Positions 25,779 to 33,798 of a stretch of DNA of 64,000 nt are shown here, piece after piece. The stretch is from positions 1-64,000 of the forward strand of contig NZ_JAYLLH010000018.1 in NCBI RefSeq assembly GCF_035818635.1, in the 5' to 3' direction. Positions within the stretch are counted from its first letter, which is position 1. Every line of letters begins with the position of its first letter. A program made the position numbers and the translations under genes. Source of the DNA: Mesobacterium_A hydrothermale. GTDB taxonomy: Bacteria; Pseudomonadota; Alphaproteobacteria; Rhodobacterales; Rhodobacteraceae. Below the pieces are notes generated by a model, which saw only the letters and a program-made list of their open reading frames with translations, was not told where the DNA came from and did not search any database.

Positions 25779-26416
25779 GCGTTCGTCCAGTCTATCGGCG
25801 TGTCTCCCTTGGCAATAAGCCAGTCGTTCACGCGGGAAAAGGGGCGAGAGCCGAAAAATCCCTTGCGTGCGGACAGCGGCGAGGGATGGGCGGTTTTCAG
25901 GATCAGGTGATCGGGCCGGGTTAGGTGCGGCGCAAAGCCCTGGGCGTGGTTGCCCCACAGGATCGCCGCGCGGGGGCGGTCGTTCAGCGCGTCGAGCACC
26001 TGCGCGGTCAGGGTCGACCAGCCAAGTTTCGCATGTCCCCCGGCCTGACCGGCCGGAACGGTCAGCGCCGTGTTCAGCAGCAACACGCCCTGCCGCGCCC
26101 AGAACCGCAGGTCGCCGGTCCGGGGCGCGGCGCCCAGATCGTCGATCAGTTCCTTGAAGATGTTGTTCAGCGATCGGGGCAGCGGCCGCACCTCGGGTTC
26201 CACCGAAAACGCCAGCCCATGGGCATGGCCGGGGGTCGGGTAGGGGTCCTGACCAAGGAGGATGACACGGGTCTGCGCGGGCGTGCAGGCGTTCAGCGCG
26301 GCGAAAATCCGGTCGCGCGGCGGCAGGATCGGGCGCGGGTCATTTTCCAGCGCGGCGGCGATGCGCGGCCAGTCGGTGGTGAAAAAGGGCAAACTGGACC
26401 AGGCAGGAGGGATCAT
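25775..26416 (-). CDS. ung: Uracil-DNA glycosylase, family 1
   Basis: 213-residue UNG. The water-activating loop reads LLGQDPYPTPGHAHGLAFSV (residues 53-72), where the usual PYH is PYP. The uracil pocket is LLLNTALTV, and the DNA-intercalation loop is HPSPLSARKGFFGSRPFSR with the catalytic His. It removes uracil from DNA in base-excision repair. ATG 26416 is chosen because the longer in-frame start at 26554 would overlap trpD. The gene sits between trpD (88-base gap) and trpC (4-base overlap), an odd insertion into an amino-acid operon. Confidence 0.94.
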   Translation of the reverse strand: MIPPAWSSLPFFTTDWPRIAAALENDPRPILPPRDRIFAALNACTPAQTRVILLGQDPYPTPGHAHGLAFSVEPEVRPLPRSLNNIFKELIDDLGAAPRTGDLRFWARQGVLLLNTALTVPAGQAGGHAKLGWSTLTAQVLDALNDRPRAAILWGNHAQGFAPHLTRPDHLILKTAHPSPLSARKGFFGSRPFSRVNDWLIAKGDTPIDWTNA

Positions 26417-26504
26417 GCGCGCCGGCCCGACAGGTCTGAACGGCTCTGTCCGGCGCTGGCGCCGGGCAGAACGGGCATCTTGTGCCGTGTCGGGGAAATC
26501 GGGA

Positions 26505-27521
26505 TCAACCCCGCGTCGCTGCCGCCAGCGCCTCGATCCGGGCCTTGGCGGCACCGCTGTCGATGCTTTCGCGCCCCAGTGCCACGCCGTCGCGCAGATC
26601 GCTGACCTTGCCGGCCACCACCAGCGCGGCCGCCGTGTTCAGCAGCACCGCGTCGCGATAGGCCGACGCCTCGCCGTCCAGCAGCGCGGCAAAGGCGCGG
26701 GCGTTGTGGTCGGGCGTGCCGCCGACGATGTCTTCGAACGGGTGCACCGGCAGGCCGGCGTCCTCGGGGTGCAGTTCGGTTTCACGGATCGAACCGTCCT
26801 CTTCGAGCGCGGCCAGCCAGGTGACACCGGTGATGGTGATTTCATCGGTGCCGTCAGAGCCATGCACCAGCCATGCCCGTTCCGAGCCAAGCTGTCCCAG
26901 CGTTTCGGCCATCGGGCGGATCAGGTCACGGGTGAACGCGCCGGTCAACTGGCGCTTGACGCCCGCCGGGTTGGTCAGCGGGCCAAGGATGTTGAACATC
27001 GTACGGGTTCCCAGCTCCATCCGTACGGGTCCGACATGGGCCATCGCCGGGTGGTGCATCGGCGCCATCATGAAGGCGATTCCGACCTCGGCCAGCGCCT
27101 TTTCGACATGGGCGGCGTCGATCATCACGTTCACGCCCATCTGGGTCAGCGCATCCGCCGCGCCCGATTTCGACGACAGGTTGCGGTTGCCATGCTTGGC
27201 CACCGGCACGCCAGCGCCCGCCACGACAAAGGCCGTTGCGGTGGAAATGTTCAATGTGCCCTTGCCGTCGCCACCGGTGCCGACGATGTCCATCGCCCCC
27301 TTTGGCGCGACGACTTTGTTGCACTTGGCGCGCATCACGGCCGCGGCCGCAGCATATTCCTCAACCGTTTCGCCGCGTGTGCGAAGCGCCATCAGCAGGC
27401 CGCCGATCTGTGCCGGGGTCGCTTCGCCCTCGAACAGGATGGTAAAGGCGCTTTCGGCCTCTTCCCGGGTCAACGGACGGTCGGCGGCGGCCCCGATCAG
27501 GGGCTTGAGGGTATCGCTCAT
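26505..27521 (-). CDS. trpD: Anthranilate phosphoribosyltransferase TrpD
   Basis: 338-residue enzyme with the PRPP loop DIVGTGGDGKGTLNIST (near residues 78-94), the KHGNRNLSSKSGAADALTQMG stretch that binds anthranilate and phosphate (109-129), and NILGPLTNPAGVKRQL near 175. It joins anthranilate to phosphoribosyl pyrophosphate. It overlaps trpG by 4 bases at 27518-27521, so TrpG and TrpD are made as a coupled pair. Confidence 0.96.
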   Translation of the reverse strand: MSDTLKPLIGAAADRPLTREEAESAFTILFEGEATPAQIGGLLMALRTRGETVEEYAAAAAVMRAKCNKVVAPKGAMDIVGTGGDGKGTLNISTATAFVVAGAGVPVAKHGNRNLSSKSGAADALTQMGVNVMIDAAHVEKALAEVGIAFMMAPMHHPAMAHVGPVRMELGTRTMFNILGPLTNPAGVKRQLTGAFTRDLIRPMAETLGQLGSERAWLVHGSDGTDEITITGVTWLAALEEDGSIRETELHPEDAGLPVHPFEDIVGGTPDHNARAFAALLDGEASAYRDAVLLNTAAALVVAGKVSDLRDGVALGRESIDSGAAKARIEALAAATRG

Positions 27522-28099
27522 GCGGGGACTTTCAGTTCGTTCAGGAAGTTTTGCAGCAGCGCATGGCCATGCTGCGAGGCGATGGATTCCGGGTGGAACT
27601 GCACGCCGTGAATCGGCAACGTCTTGTGTTGCAGACCCATGATTGTGCCATCCTCCAGCCAGGCAGTCACCTCAAGGCTGTCGGGCAGGTCGTCACGGCG
27701 CACCACCAGCGAATGATAGCGCGTCGCCTCGAACGGGGACGGCAGGCCCTTGAACAGCCCCCGTCCAGTGTGGTGCATCAGCCCCATTTTGCCGTGCACG
27801 ATTTCATCATGGCGCACCACGGTGCCGCCAAAGGCCTGGCCGATGGTCTGGTGTCCCAGGCAAACCCCCAGCAAAGGCGTGCCGGTTTCGGCGGCGGCCT
27901 GCGTCATGGCAAGGCAGATGCCCGCCTGCGACGGATCGCAGGGGCCGGGCGACAGCACGATGCCGGCGGGATTCATCTCCATCGCCTGCTGCACGTCCAG
28001 CGCGTCGTTGCGGAAAACCTCGACTTCGGCACCAAGGTCGCCCAGGTAGTGCACCAGGTTGTAGGTAAAACTGTCGTAGTTATCTATCAGCAGCAGCAT
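27518..28099 (-). CDS. trpG: Anthranilate synthase glutamine amidotransferase subunit TrpG
   Basis: 193-residue class I amidotransferase. It opens MLLLIDNYDSFTYNLVHYLG. The nucleophile C80 lies in GVCLGHQTIG, with H169 and E171 of the triad in FHPESIAS. It supplies ammonia to TrpE for anthranilate synthesis and might also serve aminodeoxychorismate synthase. ATG 28099 matches the family start, and the ATG at 28168 adds an unrelated leader. No trpE is in the window. The gene begins the minus-strand trp cluster, with a divergent gene starting at 28256. Confidence 0.95.
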   Translation of the reverse strand: MLLLIDNYDSFTYNLVHYLGDLGAEVEVFRNDALDVQQAMEMNPAGIVLSPGPCDPSQAGICLAMTQAAAETGTPLLGVCLGHQTIGQAFGGTVVRHDEIVHGKMGLMHHTGRGLFKGLPSPFEATRYHSLVVRRDDLPDSLEVTAWLEDGTIMGLQHKTLPIHGVQFHPESIASQHGHALLQNFLNELKVPA

Positions 28100-28255
28100 C
28101 GGGTCGCTTCTTGGGTTCCGGGGGCTGGTCGCCCGTGGCAGGATCGCGGTATACATGCACAGGGGCAAGGCGCAGCGTCAAGGGCGACAGGGCCGCCGGA
28201 CAGCACAGAAACCGGGAAACGGTGGCGTAAGGGCAGAGAGAAGGACAGACGGGTC

Positions 28256-29923
28256 ATGGCAAAGAGCGTCTTGGCGGGATTGCTGGGTGGCACCGCGGTC
28301 GCCGCGCTGATCGCGATGGGCGTATCGCTGGCCGTGGGGGTGCCGGAACGGCTGCGCCCACCTGTGCCGCTGGCCAATCCGCCGGTGACTGAAACCGCCC
28401 GCATCGCAACGCCCGATGTGGCTGACGGGGCCGCGCCCGCAACCACCCCCGGCACCGACGCCCCCGTGACCGAGGCACCATTGCCCGGCATGGCTGCGCC
28501 GGGCGCGGGCACCGACAGCGCGCTGGCCGGTGACGTCACCCGGCCCGGGGCCGTCCCCCGTGTCGGCACCGATGTCGCCAAGCCCGAAGCCGGGACCAGT
28601 GCCGAAGGCGGACCCGCAACCACGGCGACGGGCGAGTCCCCGGTGACGCTTGCCCGCTCGGGGGGAAGCCCGGCCGCTCCAACGGCCGAGGCCGGGCCAA
28701 GCCTGTCAACCGATCCGGCCCGGATGCCCGTCACCGCACCGGCGCCCGAGGCGCCACGCAGCGCCGAACAGGTCGCGGCCTTGCCGACCATGCCGGGCAG
28801 CAGCGCGGAACCGGCCGTTCCGGGGGCGAGGCCGACGCCGGGCGCGCGGCCGCAATCGCCGGACACCACGCCCGAAACGCTGCCGCAAGCGGCTCCGGCG
28901 CCGCTGCCAGATGCGCCAGAGGCCGGCGATGCCCCGGCCGCGCCCGCGGTGGCTGCGGCCCCCGATGCGCCGGCCGTGTCGCAACGCCCGGCGACGCCGG
29001 CCAACCCGGCCTCACCCGGGGGGACGGCACCGGATGCGACGCCGGTGCCTGACGCCACCCCGGCAGAGCCGCCGCAAGCGGCGCAACCGGCGCGGCCCTT
29101 TATCCGGCGGCCCGCCAGCGATACTGACGATCCCGGTCCGAAGATCGGTGCGCCGGCAGGCAGTCTGCTGGACCGCGACGCGGTGCCGACCAACCGGCTG
29201 AGACGCGACGAGGGCGCAGCGCCGCAGGCCGATGACGATCTGCCGCCGCTGCGCCGCTTTGCAATCCCGGTCAATGTTGATCCGGAACAGCCCCGCATGG
29301 CGATCGTGCTGATCCATGACGGCATCGGCCCGATGACCCCTGATGCGTTGTCGGCCTTTCCGCTGCCGCTGACCATTGCCGTTGACACCGCCTTGCCCAA
29401 CGCCACCGCTCTGGCAGAAGAGTATCGGTCATTGGGGTTCGAGGTGATGGCCCTTGTCGACGTGCCCGGCACGACGCAGCCCTTCGACGCGCAGGCCGCT
29501 GTACAGGGCGCGCTGGCGCAGGTTCCGGCCGCTATCGCGGTGATGGAAGGGGTGGGCGACGGGCTTCAAGGTTCGCGAGCGTTGTCGGGGCGCGTGGCGC
29601 AACTGATGCTGCAAACCGGGCACGGGCTGGTGATGCTGCCCAACGGGCTGAACACGGCGCAATCGCTGGCCAGACGCGAAGGTGTGCCGTCGGTCACCGT
29701 GTTTCGCGATTTCGATGGCGACGGCCAGACCCCGCGCGTGATGCGCCGGTTCCTGGATCAGGCGGCGTTCCGCGCGCGGCAGGTGGGGGCGGTGGTGATG
29801 CTGGGGCGGATGCGGCCCGACACGGTATCGTCGCTGTTGCTGTGGGGATTGCAGGACCGCGCCACCGCGTTGGAACTGGTTCCGGTGTCGAACGTGCTTT
29901 TGATGCCGCCGGACGGCACCTGA
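28256..29923 (+). CDS. Divergent polysaccharide deacetylase-family protein with long Ala/Pro linker
   Basis: 555-residue exported or membrane-anchored protein. An N-terminal hydrophobic segment (about residues 5-28) is followed by roughly 300 residues of Ala-, Pro-, Thr- and Gly-rich low-complexity sequence. A C-terminal domain of about 210 residues begins near RFAIPVNVDPEQPRMAIVLI. That domain matches the divergent polysaccharide deacetylase family (DUF610-like): IHDGIGPMTPDALSAFPLPLTIAVD, then ALVDVPG, GLVMLPNGLN and the terminal VPVSNVLLMPP. The typical DUF610 active-site pattern is only partly visible, so activity is uncertain. ATG 28256 starts the signal-like segment. The longer open frame from 27551 runs antisense through trpG and is rejected. 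Confidence 0.78.
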   Translation: MAKSVLAGLLGGTAVAALIAMGVSLAVGVPERLRPPVPLANPPVTETARIATPDVADGAAPATTPGTDAPVTEAPLPGMAAPGAGTDSALAGDVTRPGAVPRVGTDVAKPEAGTSAEGGPATTATGESPVTLARSGGSPAAPTAEAGPSLSTDPARMPVTAPAPEAPRSAEQVAALPTMPGSSAEPAVPGARPTPGARPQSPDTTPETLPQAAPAPLPDAPEAGDAPAAPAVAAAPDAPAVSQRPATPANPASPGGTAPDATPVPDATPAEPPQAAQPARPFIRRPASDTDDPGPKIGAPAGSLLDRDAVPTNRLRRDEGAAPQADDDLPPLRRFAIPVNVDPEQPRMAIVLIHDGIGPMTPDALSAFPLPLTIAVDTALPNATALAEEYRSLGFEVMALVDVPGTTQPFDAQAAVQGALAQVPAAIAVMEGVGDGLQGSRALSGRVAQLMLQTGHGLVMLPNGLNTAQSLARREGVPSVTVFRDFDGDGQTPRVMRRFLDQAAFRARQVGAVVMLGRMRPDTVSSLLLWGLQDRATALELVPVSNVLLMPPDGT

Positions 29924-29926
29924 GGT

Positions 29927-30469
29927 CTATTCGAAAAAGATCGCAGCCTGGTTGGTTTCCGACGTCACGGTCACCACCTCTGCCCAGTTGACGCTGCGCA
30001 CCTTTTCGCTGGTGGCGGTGACGAATTGCTTGGTGTCGTCGTCAAGGACGTTGAACGCGGCGGTATAGTAAGACTGCGGCAGCATGTGCAGCGTCATCGC
30101 CAGCGCAAATCCCAGCAGTGCGCTGCCACTGTTATAGTAGCGGCGCGCCCGGAACAGGGCGCGCAGGATATGATAGCCAAGAAACACCACCGAAATCGAC
30201 AGCGATGCCGACAGCGTCGCCATGACCGGATCGTGCATCGAGCGCGGCAGGGTGCTGCCATCCAGCGCGATTTCCACGCGGGTCCGGTTGAAGGCCACGA
30301 AAACGATGATGTAGGTCCAGAAGAAACCGATGTTCCACCACAGGAACGGGCGTTCCCCGCGCCGGTCCCGACGCAGGTGAAAGGGGGTGCGCAACCGGTA
30401 CCGGCGGTCCACGCTGGCCAGCCGGTGGTAAAAGTCGTCACGCGTCTGTTTACGAACTATGGGTCTCAT
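29927..30469 (-). CDS. Hypothetical inner-membrane protein
   Basis: 180-residue protein of unknown function. A basic N-terminus (about 45 residues rich in Arg) precedes three hydrophobic stretches near residues 45-65 (WWNIGFFWTYIIVFVAF), 87-107 and 118-138. The C-terminal 45 residues are soluble and mildly acidic (FNVLDDDTKQFVTATSEKV). ATG 30469 is preferred because the longer frame to 30631 adds a poorly ordered leader. It is convergent with the deacetylase-like gene, only 3 bases apart. Confidence 0.6.
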   Translation of the reverse strand: MRPIVRKQTRDDFYHRLASVDRRYRLRTPFHLRRDRRGERPFLWWNIGFFWTYIIVFVAFNRTRVEIALDGSTLPRSMHDPVMATLSASLSISVVFLGYHILRALFRARRYYNSGSALLGFALAMTLHMLPQSYYTAAFNVLDDDTKQFVTATSEKVRSVNWAEVVTVTSETNQAAIFFE

Positions 30470-30608
30470 CACGGTTAACTCATAGGCCCGAAACGTGGCG
30501 TAAATGTGGATCGAACGCGGAGGAATGCTGGCTTTACCGGACGGAAACCGCGAAAATTTCCTAATGATTTTAAGGATTGACGCTGGATAGGGCCAATTGT
30601 GGCGCGTA

Positions 30609-30647
30609 CGCCCGGGTTTGGCGCGAAACATGCGCCAAACCCGGGCG
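30609..30647 (-). terminator. Strong hairpin after the M20 peptidase gene
   Basis: Perfect 16-base arms (30609-30624 and 30632-30647) with a 7-base loop, 24 bases past the peptidase stop. No T-run follows. It is likely a 3'-end or terminator structure. Confidence 0.6.
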
Positions 30648-30670
30648 CGCCGGCCAGACAGTGCGCCGGC

Positions 30671-32041
30671 TCAGCTGACCGCGGCCAGCACCCGCGCCCA
30701 GCTGCGGATGCCCTTGTGGAAGCTTTCGAGATCGTATTTCTCGTTCGGGCTGTGGATCTGGTCGTCGTCCTTGCCAAACCCGATCAGCATCGCGTCCATG
30801 TCCAGAAGGTTCTTGAAATAGCCCGCGATCGGGATCGAGCCGCCGCAACCGACATAGGCCGCCGCGTCCGGCCATTCGTCCGACAGCGCTTGCCGGGCGG
30901 CCTCGAACGCGGGGTGGTCGGTCGACATGACCGACGCGGGCGAGGCGCCGTGGCCCTTGAACTCGACCTTGCAATCGGCGGGCACCATGGAGCGGACATG
31001 ATCGCGAAAGCTTTCGCGCAGTGCATGCGGGTCCTGCTGGCCGACAAGACGGAAACTGATCTTGGCGCTGGCCTTGGACGGCAGGACGGTCTTGAACCCG
31101 TCCCCCTCATAGCCGCCGGAAATCCCGTTCACTTCGCAGGTCGGGCGCGACCACAGCATTTCCAGCGCGCTGCGGCCCTGTTCGCCCGCCGGATCGGCCA
31201 GCCCGACGTCCCCCAGGAAGGCCGAGGCGTCGAAGCCCAGCCCGTCCCATTGCGCCTTCAGCGCGTCAGGGATTTCCGGCACGCCGTCATAAAAGCCCGG
31301 CACGGTGATCCGCCCTGTGTCGTCGTGCAGTGCTGCGATGATCCTGGCCAGCACGCGGATCGGGTTCATCGCGGCACCGCCGTACATGCCCGAATGCAGG
31401 TCCTTGTCGGGACCGGTGATACAGACCTCTTCGCCCAGCAGCCCACGCAGCATGGTGGTGATCGCGGGTACCCGGCTGTCGAACAGGCCGGTGTCGCAGA
31501 TCAAGGCGATATCCGCGGTCAGTTCCGCCGCGTTGTCCTTCATGAACGGGATCAGCGAGGGCGAGCCGCTCTCTTCCTCTCCTTCGAAGAAAAAGGTGAT
31601 CTTGCAGGGCAGTTCCCCGTGCTCGGCCTTCCATGCCCGGCAAGCTTCGACAAAGGTCATAAGCTGGCCCTTGTCGTCGGACGATCCGCGCCCGCGGATG
31701 ACACGTCCCCGGGGGGTGTCTTCGATTTGCGGGTCGAACGGATCGCGGTCCCAAAGCGTCAGCGGATCGACAGGTTGCACGTCGTAGTGGCCATAAAACA
31801 GCAGGTGCGGGCCGGGTCCGTCGATATGGCCCACGACCATCGGATGGCCCGACGTCGGACGCTTGCTGGCCTCGGCACCAAGCGATTGCAGATCGGCCAC
31901 CAGCCAATCGGCGGCACGGTCGCACTCGGCCTTGAAGGCCGGATCGGTCGATATCGAGGGAATGCGCAGCAGATCCAGCAACCGGTCGGTTGCCGCCTCC
32001 AGATCGGAATCGATACGCGCCAGCACGGGATCGAGCGACAT
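30671..32041 (-). CDS. M20-family metallopeptidase (dipeptidase-like)
   Basis: 456-residue cytosolic zinc peptidase. The first metal histidine lies in FYGHYDVQPVDP, the bridging aspartate in GRGSSDDKGQ, and the catalytic base pair in FEGEEESGSPSL. The dimerisation domain follows (DLHSGMYGGAAMNP). GFGKDDDQIHSPNEKYDLE supplies the last metal histidine. It belongs to the group of peptidases annotated dipeptidase or carnosinase-like. ATG 32041 follows AAAGGA, and ATG 32056 and longer starts lack a ribosome site. It is divergent from hemA. Confidence 0.9.
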   Translation of the reverse strand: MSLDPVLARIDSDLEAATDRLLDLLRIPSISTDPAFKAECDRAADWLVADLQSLGAEASKRPTSGHPMVVGHIDGPGPHLLFYGHYDVQPVDPLTLWDRDPFDPQIEDTPRGRVIRGRGSSDDKGQLMTFVEACRAWKAEHGELPCKITFFFEGEEESGSPSLIPFMKDNAAELTADIALICDTGLFDSRVPAITTMLRGLLGEEVCITGPDKDLHSGMYGGAAMNPIRVLARIIAALHDDTGRITVPGFYDGVPEIPDALKAQWDGLGFDASAFLGDVGLADPAGEQGRSALEMLWSRPTCEVNGISGGYEGDGFKTVLPSKASAKISFRLVGQQDPHALRESFRDHVRSMVPADCKVEFKGHGASPASVMSTDHPAFEAARQALSDEWPDAAAYVGCGGSIPIAGYFKNLLDMDAMLIGFGKDDDQIHSPNEKYDLESFHKGIRSWARVLAAVS

Positions 32042-32436
32042 GAGATGTCCTTTCATGTTTGAAGTGATGCGGAGCGTATTGATGCGCGGGCAAACTGCAA
32101 CCGGATTTCGGGCGGGATCGGCAAGGTCTGGCCTGATCGCCGTGCAGTGCCAGGGCCACGGGCAGGGCGGAACGATTCGTCTGCCGCAGTGCAGCGCTAA
32201 CAGCGCAAAACCGGAAAACTTGTTTCCGATATGCGACATTTGCGCCTGACAACCCCCTGAAATCCCGTGACTCCTTGGTCGGGTTGACCCAAATCAAGGC
32301 TGCGACGGTTGGTCATTCCTTAAATATTTGCCACAAGCACGCCCAACCGCTAGTCATTCATAAAACTGAATGCGGAAATGTATACCGTACCACACCGCGC
32401 ATCGCGCAGTGCAAGGAAGCAAGAAGGAGGAGCCCG
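32042..32436. promoter_or_regulatory. 395-base hemA upstream region with FnrL-like box
   Basis: The box TTGACCCAAATCAA at 32284-32297 matches the FNR consensus TTGAT-N4-ATCAA at nine of ten fixed positions, 139 bases before the hemA start codon. FnrL control of hemA is established in Rhodobacter, so oxygen-responsive expression is likely. The 32042-32280 part should contain the peptidase promoter, but I see no clear elements. AAGAAGGAGGAG at about 32421-32432 is the hemA ribosome site. Confidence 0.6.
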
Positions 32437-33666
32437 GTGGACTACACCGCGAAACTCGACATCGCCCTGAACCGTCTTCACGAAGAAGGCCGTTACCGGA
32501 CGTTCATCGACATCGAACGCAAGAAGGGCCAGTTTCCGCACGCGACCTGGTGCAAGCCTGACGGCAGCGAACAACCGATCACAGTCTGGTGCGGCAACGA
32601 CTATCTTGGCATGGGTCAGCACCCCGTTGTCCTGGCCGCCATGCACGAGGCGATCGACGCCACCGGCGCAGGGTCGGGCGGCACCCGCAACATTTCCGGC
32701 ACCACCGTGTATCACAAGCGGCTGGAAGCTGAACTGGCCGATTTGCACGGCAAGGAAGCGGCGCTGCTGTTCACCAGCGCGTACATCGCCAACGATGCCA
32801 CGCTGTCGACCCTACCCAAACTGTTCCCCGGCCTGATCATCTATTCGGACGAACTGAACCACGCCTCGATGATCGAAGGTGTGCGCCGCAATGGCGGCAA
32901 CAAGCGTATCTTCCGCCACAACGACGTGGCGCACCTGAGAGAGTTGCTGGAAGCCGACGATCCGCACGCGCCCAAGCTGATCGCGTTTGAATCGGTCTAC
33001 TCGATGGATGGTGATTTCGGCCCGATCGAAGAAATCTGCGACCTCGCGGATGAATTCAACGCACTGACCTATATCGATGAAGTCCACGCGGTGGGCATGT
33101 ACGGCCCGCGCGGCGCAGGTGTCTGCGAACGCGACCGGTTGATGCATCGCATCGACATCATCAATGCAACGCTGGCCAAGGCCTATGGCGTGATGGGCGG
33201 CTATATTGCCGCCTCGGCCAAGATGTGCGACGCCGTGCGGTCCTATGCGCCGGGCTTCATCTTTTCGACTTCGCTGGCGCCGGCGCTGGCGGCTGGGGCC
33301 CAGGCCTCTGTTGCCTTCCTGAAGACCAGCGAAGGCCAGAAACTGCGTGACCTGCACCAGGAACGCGCCAAGATCCTCAAGACCCGCCTGAAGGGTATGG
33401 GGATGCCGATCATCGATCACGGGTCGCACATCGTGCCGGTGATTGTCGGCGACCCGGTCCACACCAAGCAACTGTCCGACATGTTGCTGGAAGGCTATGG
33501 CATCTATGTCCAGCCGATCAACTTCCCGACCGTGCCGCGTGGCACCGAACGGCTGCGCTTCACCCCGTCTCCGGTTCATGGTCCGGGCGAAATGGACAAG
33601 CTGATCCGTGCAATGGACCAGCTATGGAGCCACTGTGCGCTGAATCGTGCCGAATTGAGCGCCTGA
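32437..33666 (+). CDS. hemA: 5-Aminolevulinate synthase
   Basis: 409-residue ALAS of the alphaproteobacterial C4 pathway, which condenses glycine and succinyl-CoA in the first step of tetrapyrrole synthesis. WCGNDYLGMGQHP is near residue 51, YIDEVHAVGMYG near 212, and PLP lysine K248 lies in NATLAKAYGVMGGY, the same number as in Rhodobacter ALAS. The GTG start at 32437 gives the family-standard N-terminus (DYTAKLDIALNRLHEEGRYR) and follows AAGAAGGAGGAG. The longer frame from 32275 would cross the FnrL-like box and is rejected. Confidence 0.96.
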   Translation: MDYTAKLDIALNRLHEEGRYRTFIDIERKKGQFPHATWCKPDGSEQPITVWCGNDYLGMGQHPVVLAAMHEAIDATGAGSGGTRNISGTTVYHKRLEAELADLHGKEAALLFTSAYIANDATLSTLPKLFPGLIIYSDELNHASMIEGVRRNGGNKRIFRHNDVAHLRELLEADDPHAPKLIAFESVYSMDGDFGPIEEICDLADEFNALTYIDEVHAVGMYGPRGAGVCERDRLMHRIDIINATLAKAYGVMGGYIAASAKMCDAVRSYAPGFIFSTSLAPALAAGAQASVAFLKTSEGQKLRDLHQERAKILKTRLKGMGMPIIDHGSHIVPVIVGDPVHTKQLSDMLLEGYGIYVQPINFPTVPRGTERLRFTPSPVHGPGEMDKLIRAMDQLWSHCALNRAELSA

Positions 33667-33671
33667 CCTCT

Positions 33672-33695
33672 CTGCAAGTGCAAAATCACTTGCAG
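33672..33695 (+). terminator. Hairpin after hemA
   Basis: Perfect 9-base arms CTGCAAGTG/CACTTGCAG with loop CAAAAT begin 6 bases past the hemA stop. No strong T-run follows. Confidence 0.55.
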
Positions 33696-33798
33696 TGTGC
33701 TAACCTGCCGGAAATAAACGCATGGATCGAATCGTAATGGTCCATGCATGTTGGGCAGGCATGGGGCGATCAGAGATGGTGGAAGTGGGGCTACCGGC

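Noticed and set aside
28087..29472. 461-codon Ser/Ala/Gly-rich minus-strand ORF
   Set aside because: It is the antisense reading of the Ala/Pro linker of the deacetylase-like gene, and low complexity explains its length.
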